This document shows positions 28,001 through 36,218 of a stretch of 64,000 bases of DNA, in pieces. Positions within the stretch are counted from its first letter, which is position 1; the number at the start of each line of letters is the position of its first letter. This DNA is from DATBRV01 sp036560145. GTDB lineage: Bacteria > Myxococcota_A > UBA9160 > SMWR01. The stretch is from the NCBI GenBank assembly GCA_036560145.1, contig DATBRV010000120.1, positions 1 through 64,000 of the forward strand, read 5' to 3'. Under the pieces are notes generated by a model that worked only from the letters and a program-made list of their open reading frames with translations, did not search any database and was not told where the DNA came from. A program made the position numbers and the translations under genes.

Positions 28001-28490
28001 CGAGCCTGCGCAGGCGGGGCTCGCGGCGCTCGCCGCCGCGCCGGCTCCCGAGTTCCCCTTCATGCGCTGGCGCTACCTGCTGCACGTGGAGGACGCGCTC
28101 GGCCGTGTCGCGCTCGCGCGCGGCGAGCCCGCGGACGCGCTGGCGCGCGCGGACCGCGAACGCGAAGCGGCGCGCCGCCACCGCGCTCCGAAGCTCGAGG
28201 CGCGCGCCCTCGCGCTGCGCGTGCAGGCGCTCGCAACGCTGGAGCGCCGCGAGGAAGCCCGGGCGTCGGCCGGCGAGCTGATCGGAACCGCCGAGCGCAT
28301 CGGTTATGCGCGCGCGCGCTGGCAGGGTCTGGCCCTCTCCGCCGAGCTGGAGCGGCGCGCGGGCCGCAGCGAGCAGGCCAATCGCTGCGAGGCGCAGCGC
28401 GCGCAGGTGGTGGAATCGCTGGCTGGCTCGCTCCCCGACGCCGAGCTGCGCCGGGGATTGTTCGCATCGGCGGCGTCGCCGCTCCTCTGA
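25011..28490 (+). CDS. Zinc-ribbon / class III nucleotide cyclase / AAA / TPR signalling protein
   Basis: About 1159 residues. Two zinc ribbons (C3, C6, C17, C20 and C28, C31, C42, C45) lead into a class III cyclase domain from about residue 85, with metal aspartates in LFADLVGSTE and FTGDGIMAIFG and the DYTAVGDTTNLAARLQ segment. An AAA/STAND ATPase follows (Walker A VGEAGIGKSRLL about 319; Walker B VFVIEDLHWID), then a long TPR-like helical array to the end. The architecture is frequent in soil Deltaproteobacteria; it presumably makes cAMP in response to bound partners. I chose the ATG at 25011, about ten bases after GAGGGGG. ATGs at 25002 and 24969 are alternatives. Confidence 0.88.
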   Translation: MRCGACQRENRLGARFCRGCGAALPNPCPDCGAPAEPGSAFCDRCGARLAPAGAAPRELAGRAAGPAAYTPRHLAERILSTRAALEGERKHVTVLFADLVGSTEIAGRLGVDEMHALMDRCFALLLDEVHRYEGTVNQFTGDGIMAIFGAPVALEDAPRRAVLAALGIQRALAPLREELAAARDVDFQMRIGIHSGMVVVGSIGNDLRMDYTAVGDTTNLAARLQAAAPAGAVLVSEATARLIAGYFETRDLGPQLLKGVSRARRAFQVLGEKEGAGRLAALADSGLTPLAGRERELAQLAEAFASARDGHGRLVFLVGEAGIGKSRLLFEFRRRLGAQAHLYAEGRCASYGMHTAFLPIVDAIRRYYAIEDRDDEAVAIQKIAAGVSALGEGFGWTLPFMRSLLSLPPGDEAVLALDAATRRSETFRALKALTLAAAAREPLVFVIEDLHWIDPESEECLAFLSEAVAGARILLVCSHRPGYRHPFGDRSYHQRVTIDPLSEAETAELTRGALGAAEVPEAVRRLVASKAEGNPLFLEEVTKSLLEDGTLRLEGGRVTLARDPGAVAVPDRIHDVLMARIDRLAEDPKRAIQIASVIGREFAMRLLARIREVGDDASALIEDLRAVELIYEKAVHPELAYMFKHALTHDVAYASMLLERRKQLHRTIGLAIEELYADRLAEHYETLAHHFERGEDWPRALGYHEKSAAKAIEAFASRAAAWHCTQALAILDRLESAADADRRCALEERLGLVAMYLSEFRPSGDAFARAAEHAKQPARRVANLADASHSYVWGHAGGPAVQTAEAALALAREHRLPDGEAHALAVIGFRKGVTGEIDGYLANLREARAIAERTGTVAIQAMVDCFTSEVSEWSGDYATAMASGERALASGRQLRLAHLMVWSNWFMGKSACCLGDYGRAIRLLEDGRDLTERVGDRAWNTRLLNTLGWVHAEIGDHGQARVYNESAARIAREIGDAEIIANAEINLALNHLALGEIEPAQAGLAALAAAPAPEFPFMRWRYLLHVEDALGRVALARGEPADALARADREREAARRHRAPKLEARALALRVQALATLERREEARASAGELIGTAERIGYARARWQGLALSAELERRAGRSEQANRCEAQRAQVVESLAGSLPDAELRRGLFASAASPLL

Positions 28491-28491
28491 G

Positions 28492-28540
28492 GCAAGCGCG
28501 CGAAGCGCGCGCGCAGCGAGCCGCAGGCGAGCGAAGTTCA
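28492..28540 (-). repeat. Dispersed intergenic repeat, copy A
   Basis: Read on the minus strand it begins TGAACTTCGCTCGCCTGCGG and continues through GCTCGCTGCGCGC into a stretched CGCTTCGCG segment. Its first 30 bases are identical to copy B at 36177. The leading TGA is the stop codon of the hydrolase gene at 28538. It fills the gap between two convergent genes. Confidence 0.7.
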
Positions 28541-30145
28541 CCCAGGCCGGGCGGCCGCGCTAGCGGCCGCGATCGCCGCCTCCACCACCGATCGGGAACG
28601 CTCGAGCGTGTCGTCCTGGAAGGCCAGCGTGGGGAGGAAGCCGGGGCCAGCCCGCCAGGGCGGATCGCTGGCTCGCGCCGGCCGGACGCCGAACTCGTGG
28701 ACGCCCGTGCGGCCCTCGGGCTCGCCCTCGCACAGGTGCGCCATGCGCAGGGCGTAGCGCGACGTCCACTCCGGATCGCGGCCCCACCAGGCGCGCTGGA
28801 AGAGCGGGAAGAGCGCCAGCAGCGCATCGTAATCGTGCTCGGCGGCGAGCAGCAGATCCGGGATCCGGCTGCGCAGGCGCGAGGCAAGTTCTTTGATGCC
28901 GTCGAAGACCGGGTGATCGGGGTCGTTGACCCAGACGTGGATCGTGTCGAGGAAGACGCCGTCGAAGCCGTAGCGCCCGGAGAGGCCCTCGATCTGCGCG
29001 GCGAGGTCTTCGCGCCAGGCGGGATGCCCGGGGTTCAGCCAGGCCTGCCAGCCGGTGTCGTGCGCGCGCGCGAAATCCCAATCCGGCTGGTTGCCGTGGA
29101 AGCGGTTGCCCGTCGCGCTCTTGAGGTACGCCGCGGGATCGAGCTCGCGGAAGCGCGGCAGCCGCGCGTTCACGCAGTTGCCGCCGAACATCGGCATCAG
29201 GTGCACGCCGAGCGCGCGCGCTCCGTCGCAGAGTGCTGCGAAGCCCGCCTCTCCGCCAAGCTTTGGTTCGGGCCGATAGTCGCCGTACTGCCAGTAGTAG
29301 CGGCCCTCCCAGCCCGGGAGGTAGGCGAGCACCCGGCTTCCGTCGATGCGCTCCGCCACGAAGCGCAGCACGCGCAGCATGCCGTCGTAGTCGAGGAAAC
29401 GCCGCCCCGTCCAGTGCATCCCGTGCAGCGTCACCGCGAGGCGTAGCTCGCGCGCCCAGGCGGGCACGTCGCCGCGCTCACTGAACGGGCGCAGGCCGAA
29501 GGCGCGGCCGGCGAACGCGAGCTGGTCCTCCTGCATACCCCGCGTCGCGTCGCCGCGGGCGAGCACGCAAGGCGGCGCCTCCTGCTCGCGGGCGAAGCGG
29601 CTGGCGTCCTCCTCGTGGACCAGCTCGAAGACGCCCTGCCCCGCGCGCTCCCCGATCCGCTCGAGCGCCACCGCGAAGCGCTTCTCGCGCACGCGCCGGT
29701 CCTCGAAGCGCGCGGCGAGCGGCTCGCCGCCGCTGCGCAGCTCGAACAGGGGTAGCGGCAGGCGATTCGGGTAGGCGAGGATCTCGCCCATCCCGCTCGC
29801 GCCGCGCGCCTGGCCGTTCTCCACGATCTCGAGCGGCGTCGCGAGCCCGCGCCACAGGAGCTTCGTGCAGCGGATCGGCTCGGGGGCCTTGGCGCGCAGC
29901 CGGACGCGCAGGCGCCCCGGCGCTTCGAGCTCCGCGCGCAGCAGCACGGCGCCCGCCGCGCGCTCCTGCTGGCCGGCGAGCGAGAGGCCGGCGGCGCGCA
30001 CCACGAAGGCCTCCTCCTCCCGCCGCGCGCTGGTCTGCGAGAGGTCGATCCCGTAGACGTTCGAGAGCGTCACCACCTGCACCGAGAGCGGGAAGCCGAA
30101 GGCGTCGAAGACGGGATCGCTCAGATCGAAGCTGGCGAAGTGCAC
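28538..30145 (-). CDS. TIM-barrel glycoside-hydrolase-like protein
   Basis: 535 residues. The N-terminal about 230 residues are beta-rich; the C-terminal half reads as a glycosidase-type barrel: VLAYLPGWEGRYYWQYGDYR, LMPMFGGNCVN, YGFDGVFLDTIHVW (a candidate catalytic Asp at the end of a core strand) and LLLAAEHDYDALL. The layout resembles DUF6259-type or GH-like proteins, but the family cannot be fixed by eye. No signal peptide is visible. The stop codon is the first triplet of the dispersed repeat. The aminotransferase gene is divergent with 44 bases between starts. Confidence 0.65.
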   Translation of the reverse strand: MHFASFDLSDPVFDAFGFPLSVQVVTLSNVYGIDLSQTSARREEEAFVVRAAGLSLAGQQERAAGAVLLRAELEAPGRLRVRLRAKAPEPIRCTKLLWRGLATPLEIVENGQARGASGMGEILAYPNRLPLPLFELRSGGEPLAARFEDRRVREKRFAVALERIGERAGQGVFELVHEEDASRFAREQEAPPCVLARGDATRGMQEDQLAFAGRAFGLRPFSERGDVPAWARELRLAVTLHGMHWTGRRFLDYDGMLRVLRFVAERIDGSRVLAYLPGWEGRYYWQYGDYRPEPKLGGEAGFAALCDGARALGVHLMPMFGGNCVNARLPRFRELDPAAYLKSATGNRFHGNQPDWDFARAHDTGWQAWLNPGHPAWREDLAAQIEGLSGRYGFDGVFLDTIHVWVNDPDHPVFDGIKELASRLRSRIPDLLLAAEHDYDALLALFPLFQRAWWGRDPEWTSRYALRMAHLCEGEPEGRTGVHEFGVRPARASDPPWRAGPGFLPTLAFQDDTLERSRSVVEAAIAAASAAARPG

Positions 30146-30189
30146 GCGCGAAACGTACCTGGCGCAGGGCCGGTTATCCTCCCCGTTCG

Positions 30190-31395
30190 ATGCCGCCGAG
30201 CGAGCGCGCCGCCCCGGGTCCCCGCTTCGCGTCGCGGATCGACGTCGATCTCGCGCCGAACGCTCTCACGCAGGCGCTGGCCGAGCGCCGATCCGCCGGC
30301 GGCCGCATCCTCGACCTCACCCTCTCGAACCCCACGCAGGCGGGCTTCGCCTACCCGGAGGCCGAGATCCTCGCCGCGCTCGCGTCGCCCGAGGCGCTCC
30401 GCTACGAGCCCGATCCCCGCGGCCTGCCGGCCGCGCGTGCGGCGATCAGCGCCTACTACGCCGCGCGCGGCGAAGCCGTCGAGGCGGGCGATCTGCTGCT
30501 GACGGCGAGCACCAGCGAGAGCTACGCGCTGCTCTTCAAGCTGCTCGCCGAGCCGGGCGACGAGATCCTGGTCCCGGCGCCGAGCTATCCGCTCTTCGAG
30601 ACGCTCGCCGCGCTCGAGTCCGTGCGCCTGGTGCGCTATCCGCTCGGCCACGCGCCGGAGGCCGGCTGGCGCATCGAGCGCGAGACGCTCGAGGCGGCGC
30701 TCTCGCCGCGCACGCGCGCCGTCGTCGTCGTGCACCCGAACAATCCGACCGGCTCGTACCTGGGCGCCGAGGAGCGCGCCTGGCTGGAGGCGCTCTGCGC
30801 GCGCCGCGGCCTCCCGATCGTCGCCGACGAGGTCTTCCTCGACTACGGCCGCGGCGCGGCCCGCGAGGCCAGCTTCGTCACCAGCCGGGATGCGCTCGTC
30901 TTCGCCCTCTCGGGCCTCTCGAAGCTGGCCGGGCTCCCGCAGCTGAAGCTCGGCTGGATGGCGCTCGCCGGCGAGCCGCGCGCGCGCGAACGGGCGCGCC
31001 AGCGGCTCGAGTTCATCGCCGACGCCTACCTCTCGGTAGGCGCCCCGGTGCAGCACGCGGCCGCGGCGCTGCTCGGACTGCGCGGCGCCCTTCAAGAGCA
31101 GATCCGCGCGCGCGTCGCCGAAGGCGACCGCCGCCTGCTGGAGCTCAGCGCCGGCGCCGCCGAGCTGCGCGTGCTCCCGCGCGAGGGCGGCTGGTACGCG
31201 GTGCTCGAGCTCTCGGAGGCCGTCGACGAAGAGGCGTTCTGCGTCCGGCTGGTCGAGCGGCACGGCGTGCTCGTGCACCCCGGCTTCTTCTTCGATTTTG
31301 CGCGTCCGGGCGTGCTGGTGGTGAGCTTGCTGACACGGCCCACGGATCTCGAGGAAGGCGTCGCGCGCGTGATTGAAAGCGCAAAGTCGATGTGA
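30190..31395 (+). CDS. PLP-dependent aminotransferase, class I/II
   Basis: 401 residues, fold type I. The PLP lysine is K245 in LSGLSKLAGLPQLKLGW. HPNNPTGSYL holds the conserved Asn, and IVADEVFLDYG the Asp/Tyr that contact the cofactor. It resembles aspartate/alanine-type aminotransferases of the MalY/PatB and AspB neighbourhood; the amino donor is unknown. The arginine expected to bind the substrate carboxylate is probably in the SLLTRPTDLE region. It leads the run that continues with the flavoprotein gene 16 bases later. Confidence 0.85.
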   Translation: MPPSERAAPGPRFASRIDVDLAPNALTQALAERRSAGGRILDLTLSNPTQAGFAYPEAEILAALASPEALRYEPDPRGLPAARAAISAYYAARGEAVEAGDLLLTASTSESYALLFKLLAEPGDEILVPAPSYPLFETLAALESVRLVRYPLGHAPEAGWRIERETLEAALSPRTRAVVVVHPNNPTGSYLGAEERAWLEALCARRGLPIVADEVFLDYGRGAAREASFVTSRDALVFALSGLSKLAGLPQLKLGWMALAGEPRARERARQRLEFIADAYLSVGAPVQHAAAALLGLRGALQEQIRARVAEGDRRLLELSAGAAELRVLPREGGWYAVLELSEAVDEEAFCVRLVERHGVLVHPGFFFDFARPGVLVVSLLTRPTDLEEGVARVIESAKSM

Positions 31396-31411
31396 GAGGA
31401 TCGCGCCCCGC

Positions 31412-32872
31412 ATGACCAGCACGCCCACCCGCGCGCTCCCGCTGCGCGACGTCTCCGGCTTCGATTTCGAATGCGACGTCGTCGTCGTCGGCCAGGGCGC
31501 CGCGGGCGGGGCGGCGGCGATCGAGGCCGCGCGCGCCGGCGCGGACGTCCTCGTGCTGGAGCGCATGACGCGCGGCGGCGGCGCGACGGCGCTCTCGACC
31601 GGGCTCACCTACTTCGGCGGCGGCACCGCGATCCAGAAGGCTTGCGGCTTCGAGGACACCGCGGCCGACATGATCGCGGCGGTGACGCTGGCGGCCGGCC
31701 CCCGCGTCGAGCCCGAGCGGATCCGGCTCTACTGCGAGGCCAGCGTCCAGCACTTCGAGTGGTTCCGCGCGCTCGGCGTCGAGTACAAGTCGTCGTTCGT
31801 GGACGACAAGCTCACGCACCCGGTCACCGACGATTGCCTGATGTTCAGCGGCAACGAGCTCTCCTGGCCGGACTGCGAGCAGGCGCGTCCCTTCCCGCGC
31901 GGCCACAAGCCGGCGCGCACCGGGGAAGCGGGCGGCTACCTGATGGAGGCGATCCTGCGCGGGACGCTGGAAGCCGGCGCCCGGGTCGTGAACGAGTGCC
32001 GCGTCCAGCGGCTGGTGCAGCGCGACGACGGCCGCGTGGTGGGCGTGGGGGCCGTTCGCGAGGGCCAACGCGTCCTCGTGAAGGCGCGCCGGGGCGTCGT
32101 GCTCACGACCGGGGGCTTCATCTTCAACAAGGCGATGCTCGCCAAGCACGCGCCCCGTCTTTTGGAATGCAACTACCCGACGGGAACCCCCGGCGACGAC
32201 GGCTCCGGGATCCTGATGGGGACGGGCGCCGGCGGCGAAGCGATCAACATGGGCGAGGGTTTGGTGCTCAACGCCTACTACCCGCCTTCGAGTCATTTGA
32301 AGGGCGTGATGGTGGACGCGCTGGGCCGGCGCTTCGTGAACGAGGACGCCTACATCGGCCGCAGCAGCGACGCCATCCTGACGCGCGCGCAGGGGCGCGC
32401 CTATTTGATCGTTGATGACGCGCTCTACGGCAGGACCCAGGCCATGCACAAGCTGGCCGCCGTCGAGGAGAGCTTCGAGGCGCTCGAGAAGGCGCTGGCG
32501 ATGCCGGAGGGCGTGTTGGTGGAGACGCTTGAGCACTACAACCGCTGGGCGGAGCGCGGGGAGGATCCGTTGTTCCACAAGGCGGCGAAGTGGCTGCGGC
32601 CGCTCCAGACGCCGCCCTACGCCGCGCTCGATTGCAGCACGCAGCGCTCGATCTTCGGCGCCTTCACGCTCGGAGGCCTGGCTGTCGCCCCCACCGGCGA
32701 GGTGCTGAGCGCGGAAGGCGAGCCGATCGCGGGGCTCTTCGCCGCGGGACGCTGCACGGCCGGGCTGATCCGCGAGGGGCGCAACTACGCGAGCGGGCTG
32801 TCGATCGGCGACGCCAGCTTTTTTGGCCGCCTGGCCGGGGCGCGCGCGGCGCAGGCGCCTGATTGGCGATGA
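31412..32872 (+). CDS. FAD-dependent oxidoreductase (fumarate-reductase / 3-ketosteroid-dehydrogenase type)
   Basis: 486 residues. The Rossmann motif VVVVGQGAAGGAAAIEAARAG (about 24-44) is followed by the GGGATALSTGLTYFGGGTA loop typical of the fumarate-reductase/KstD flavoprotein family, and the C-terminal FAD clamp reads LFAAGRCTAGL...NYASGLSIGDASFFGR. Members oxidise or reduce C-C bonds in steroids, bile acids or dicarboxylates. The start at 31412 has a GAGAGGA ribosome site. The next gene begins one base after its stop, so they form an operon with the Old-Yellow-type enzyme and the SnoaL-like protein. Confidence 0.85.
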   Translation: MTSTPTRALPLRDVSGFDFECDVVVVGQGAAGGAAAIEAARAGADVLVLERMTRGGGATALSTGLTYFGGGTAIQKACGFEDTAADMIAAVTLAAGPRVEPERIRLYCEASVQHFEWFRALGVEYKSSFVDDKLTHPVTDDCLMFSGNELSWPDCEQARPFPRGHKPARTGEAGGYLMEAILRGTLEAGARVVNECRVQRLVQRDDGRVVGVGAVREGQRVLVKARRGVVLTTGGFIFNKAMLAKHAPRLLECNYPTGTPGDDGSGILMGTGAGGEAINMGEGLVLNAYYPPSSHLKGVMVDALGRRFVNEDAYIGRSSDAILTRAQGRAYLIVDDALYGRTQAMHKLAAVEESFEALEKALAMPEGVLVETLEHYNRWAERGEDPLFHKAAKWLRPLQTPPYAALDCSTQRSIFGAFTLGGLAVAPTGEVLSAEGEPIAGLFAAGRCTAGLIREGRNYASGLSIGDASFFGRLAGARAAQAPDWR

Positions 32873-32873
32873 C

Positions 32874-34862
32874 GTGATCACCCTCCCGATTCTCTTTTCG
32901 CCGATCCGGATCGGTTCGATGCAGCTCCGCAATCGGCTGGTGATGTCGCCGATGGAGACCGGCTACGGAACCCGGGACGGGCTGCCGTCGCCGCGCACGC
33001 TCGCCTACTTCGAGGCGCGCGCCCGCGGCGGCGTGGGGCTGATCACGCTCGGCGCCTGCACGATCGATCCGGTCCACAAGGAGGTGCCGACGACGCTCCA
33101 CTTCGGGAGCGACGACGTGATCGACGCGCACCGCCGCCTCGCCGAGCGCGCGCACGAGCACGGCGCACGGATCCAGCCCCAGCTGGTGCACGCCGGCCCC
33201 GACAGCCTCTCTCCCCTGCTCTCCGGGACGCCTTCGCTCGGCCCCTCGGTGATCCCCCATTACCTGACCGGTACGCCCTGCCGCGAGCTCGCCGAGGCGG
33301 AGCTTCCGGCGATCGTGGAGCAGTACCGCACTGCCTCGCGGCGCGTGCGCGAGGCCGGCTACGACGGGATCGAGCTGCACGCCGCGCACGGCTACATGCT
33401 GCTCGGATCCTTCCTCACCCCCTGGCGCAATCGACGCACGGATGCGTATACCGGGAGCACGCGGGCGGGCCGGCTGCGCCTCGCGCTCGAGGTGATCCGC
33501 GCGATCAAGCGGGAGGTGGGGCCGGAGTTCCCGCTCACCCTGCGCATCTCGGGCTACGAGCGCGTGCCCGGCGGCCGCTCGCTGGAGGAGACGCAGGCGA
33601 TGGCGCCTGAGCTGGAGGCGGCCGGCGTCGACGCCTTCCACGTGAGCGGCGGCGTGATCGATCCGCTCACCTCCCAGATGGTGGCGGGCTCCTCGTTCGG
33701 CGACGCGCACAACGCGGCCGCCGCCGCCGCGGTGAAGCGCGTGGTGGACGCCCCCGTGATGGCGGTGGGCCGCATCCACGATCCCAAGCTGGCGGAGCGG
33801 ATCCTGCGCGACGGCCACGCCGACCTGATCGCGATGGGCCGGCCGCTGCTCGCCGACCCCGAGCTCGCCAACAAGGCGCGCGCCGGCCGCTTCGTCGAGA
33901 TCCGCCGCTGCATCTCGTGCGAGCACTGCATCGACTCGATGGAGCGGGGCCGCGCGAGCTGCGCCGTGAATCCCTTCACCGGGCGCGAGGCGGAGCTCCC
34001 CTGGCAGGCGCCGGCGCGGCGCAAGCGCATCGTCGTAATTGGCGCCGGGCCGGGGGGCCTGGAGGCGGCGCGGCTGCTCGCGCGCCGCGGCCACCGCGTC
34101 GCCGTCTACGAGAAGCTGGGCCATCTCGGCGGAGCCCTCGCGATGGCCGCGACGGTGCACCCGGAGAACCAGCCCTTCCTGGACTTCCTGCGCGGCGAGA
34201 TCACAAGGCTCGGCGTCGAGGTGCACCTCGGCCGCGCGCTCGATGCAGACGCGGCCGCGGCGCTCGCCCCAGACGCGGTCGTGGTGGCGACGGGCGGCCG
34301 CGTGGTGGCGCCCAAGCTGGCGGGAGACGAGCAGCAGCACGTGCTCACGGGAGCCGGCTTGCGGGAGCTCTTCAGCGGACGCGCCGGGCGGCTGGTGAGC
34401 CCCGGCCGGCTGCGGGCGCTCTCGCGCCTGTGGATGCCGATCGGCCGCCGAGTCGCCATCATCGGCGCGGATCTCGCGGCGATCGAGCTCGCCGAGTTCC
34501 TGGCCGAGCGCGGGCGCAGCGTCGCGGTGCTCGAGACCGGCGACCGGATCGCTCCCGAGGTGGGCCCCAAGAGGCGTGCCGAGCAGATGGACAGCCTCGA
34601 TCGGCGCGGCATCCCGGTGAACGTCGGCGTCGCGATCGAGCGGATCACGCGCGAAGGCGTCCTGCTGCGGCGCGCGCAAGGCGCCCCCGCCCTGGTGCCC
34701 GCCGACAGCGTGATCCTGGCCGGGCAGGTGGAGCCCGACACCAGGCTCGTGGATTCCCTGAGAGGCCGCGTGCCGGAGCTGCACGCCGTGGGCGACTGCA
34801 CCGGTCTCGGACTGATCCGCAAGGCCACGGAAGAAGCCGCGCGCGTCGCCTGCGCGCTATGA
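32874..34862 (+). CDS. Old-Yellow-Enzyme type iron-sulfur flavoenzyme (2,4-dienoyl-CoA reductase / BaiCD-BaiH-like)
   Basis: 662 residues. The N-terminal FMN barrel begins LFSPIRIGSMQLRNRLVMSP and has GYDGIELHAAHGYMLLGSFL with the His pair near the flavin. A 4Fe-4S cluster is expected at CISCEHCIDSMERGRASC. The C-terminal half carries two dinucleotide folds (IVVIGAGPGGLEAARLLARR and VAIIGADLAAIELAEFLAE) and ends with HAVGDCTGLGLI. Members are FadH, trimethylamine dehydrogenase and the bile-acid enoate reductases BaiCD/BaiH; they reduce activated double bonds. The GTG at 32874 is chosen because it lies just after the previous stop and gives the conserved start. Confidence 0.88.
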   Translation: MITLPILFSPIRIGSMQLRNRLVMSPMETGYGTRDGLPSPRTLAYFEARARGGVGLITLGACTIDPVHKEVPTTLHFGSDDVIDAHRRLAERAHEHGARIQPQLVHAGPDSLSPLLSGTPSLGPSVIPHYLTGTPCRELAEAELPAIVEQYRTASRRVREAGYDGIELHAAHGYMLLGSFLTPWRNRRTDAYTGSTRAGRLRLALEVIRAIKREVGPEFPLTLRISGYERVPGGRSLEETQAMAPELEAAGVDAFHVSGGVIDPLTSQMVAGSSFGDAHNAAAAAAVKRVVDAPVMAVGRIHDPKLAERILRDGHADLIAMGRPLLADPELANKARAGRFVEIRRCISCEHCIDSMERGRASCAVNPFTGREAELPWQAPARRKRIVVIGAGPGGLEAARLLARRGHRVAVYEKLGHLGGALAMAATVHPENQPFLDFLRGEITRLGVEVHLGRALDADAAAALAPDAVVVATGGRVVAPKLAGDEQQHVLTGAGLRELFSGRAGRLVSPGRLRALSRLWMPIGRRVAIIGADLAAIELAEFLAERGRSVAVLETGDRIAPEVGPKRRAEQMDSLDRRGIPVNVGVAIERITREGVLLRRAQGAPALVPADSVILAGQVEPDTRLVDSLRGRVPELHAVGDCTGLGLIRKATEEAARVACAL

Positions 34863-34884
34863 AGAGGACGGAGAGGAGATCCGA

Positions 34885-35292
34885 ATGGACCCCAAGCACC
34901 CCGCACTGATCGCCGCGCAGAGCTCCTGGCGCTACGTCCAGGCCAGGGACCGCGAGAGCTGGCTCGCGTTGCTCGCCCCGGACATCTGCATCGAGGACCC
35001 CATCGGCGTCGGCCCCACCAACCCGGACGGCAAGGGCATCCGGGGCATCGAGGCGGCGCGTCAGTTCTGGGACAAGAACATCGCGACCACCTCGATTCGG
35101 ATCGAGGCGCACGAATCCTTCGCCGCCGCGAACGAATCCGCTCACGTGCTCACGCTCACGACCAGCTTCCCGAACGGCGTCACGATCGGGGTGCACGGCA
35201 TCTTCACGTACCGCCTGAACGATGCGGGCAAGCTCGCCAGCCTGCGCGGCTACTGGACCATGGCGGACGCGAAGATCACCAAGAAATCGTAG
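34885..35292 (+). CDS. SnoaL-like / NTF2-fold protein (possible isomerase or dehydratase)
   Basis: A 135-residue cone-shaped NTF2 fold. SSWRYVQARDRESWLALLAP and DICIEDPIGVGPTNPDGKG give the usual helix and first strand, and the IFTYRLNDAGKLASLRGYW strand pair completes the barrel. Relatives include ketosteroid isomerases and the bile-acid dehydratase BaiE. A strong ribosome site (GGAGAGGAG) precedes the ATG at 34885. It lies 22 bases after the Old-Yellow-type gene, so it probably acts on the same substrate. Confidence 0.8.
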   Translation: MDPKHPALIAAQSSWRYVQARDRESWLALLAPDICIEDPIGVGPTNPDGKGIRGIEAARQFWDKNIATTSIRIEAHESFAAANESAHVLTLTTSFPNGVTIGVHGIFTYRLNDAGKLASLRGYWTMADAKITKKS

Positions 35293-35296
35293 ACGG

Positions 35297-36112
35297 CTAC
35301 GCCTTCACGCACAGGAGCTGTGCGCCGCCGCTCGCGAGCAGGCGGCCGGAGGCGTCGTAGACGCGGCTGGTGGATCCGATCAGACCGTCCTCGGCGAGGG
35401 GGGCCTCGCCGGCGCCGAGCAGCCACTCGGCCTTCGAAGCGGAGCGGTGGAACCACGCCACCACGTCGAGGTTCGGCGCGTTCCAGGCGGTCGGGCCGTG
35501 GTGCGCCCAGGCGGCGTTCCAGGGCAGGATGTCGAGCAGCACCAGCACGCGGCCCGCGTCCAAAAAAGGCTCCTCGAAGGCCGCCGCCGGGCGGAAGCGG
35601 TACCACATGCTCATCTCGGGCGCGCCGCCGTAGCTGCGGTTCTTGTGCGCGAGGCCTTCGGGGGGGCGACACTCGATGTTGTTCCAGAACGGAAAGGGCG
35701 GCCCGGGCTCGCCCGCGTAGACGGTCTCCATGTCGGGGAGCGCTTCCGGGGGAGGCACCTGCGGCGCCGCGGCGGCGTCGTGCGCCAGGCCCTCGCCGCC
35801 GGCCGCCGTGCGCACGATCGCCTCCAGCACGGCGCGGTCTCCCTGGCGCATCGAAACGCGCAGCGATTCGGAGCGCCGGCCGCGCTGGAGCGCCGTCACC
35901 TCGATCTCGACCGGCTCGAAGCGCGCGATCGAAATGAAATGCGCGGCGAACGCCACCGGCCTCGGGATGCGCGCCTCGGCGCCGGCGGCCCGCAGTGCAA
36001 TCGCCGCCACGTACCCGCCGTTCGGCCCCCAGATGCGCCAATCCTCGGAGAGCGTCGCGCGGTAGCGGCCGCCCTCCCCTTCCACGCGGGTATCCAGCGA
36101 GAAGTCGCCCAT
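35297..36112 (-). CDS. Double-hotdog acyl-CoA thioesterase family protein
   Basis: 271 residues. The N-terminal hotdog has WRIWGPNGGYVAAIALRAAG and PVAFAAHFISIARFEPVEIE; the C-terminal one has LDVVAWFHRSASKAEWLLGA and DGLIGSTSRVYDASGRLLAS, the pattern of the TesB-like thioesterase superfamily. Expected role: hydrolysing acyl-CoA thioesters in the cytoplasm. The ATG at 36112 is preferred; a TTG nine bases earlier is also in frame. It converges on the SnoaL gene with four bases between. Confidence 0.8.
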   Translation of the reverse strand: MGDFSLDTRVEGEGGRYRATLSEDWRIWGPNGGYVAAIALRAAGAEARIPRPVAFAAHFISIARFEPVEIEVTALQRGRRSESLRVSMRQGDRAVLEAIVRTAAGGEGLAHDAAAAPQVPPPEALPDMETVYAGEPGPPFPFWNNIECRPPEGLAHKNRSYGGAPEMSMWYRFRPAAAFEEPFLDAGRVLVLLDILPWNAAWAHHGPTAWNAPNLDVVAWFHRSASKAEWLLGAGEAPLAEDGLIGSTSRVYDASGRLLASGGAQLLCVKA

Positions 36113-36176
36113 CGCCGCCAAAGCATACCAGGGCTAGCATCCGCGCCGCGCCCATTGCCCGCCGGAATCGCCTGAA

Positions 36177-36218
36177 TGAACTTCGCTCGCCTGCGGCTCG
36201 CTGCGCGCTTCGCTTGCT
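36177..36218 (+). repeat. Dispersed intergenic repeat, copy B
   Basis: TGAACTTCGCTCGCCTGCGG, then CTCGCTGCGCGCTTCGCTTGCT. The first 30 bases equal copy A (28492-28540, minus) and most of it matches copy C (42385-42422, minus). The TTG near its right end is the likely start codon of the small membrane protein gene. Confidence 0.75.

Noticed and set aside
25986..28541. Very long open frame on the minus strand opposite the cyclase gene
   Set aside because: High GC keeps antisense frames open; its composition (Arg/Ala/Gly/Leu-rich, no domain) marks it as a shadow. The plus strand has clear domains.
35222..36175. Plus-strand frame opposite the thioesterase ending at the repeat
   Set aside because: Arg/Ala-rich shadow without motifs; the thioesterase on the other strand is well supported.
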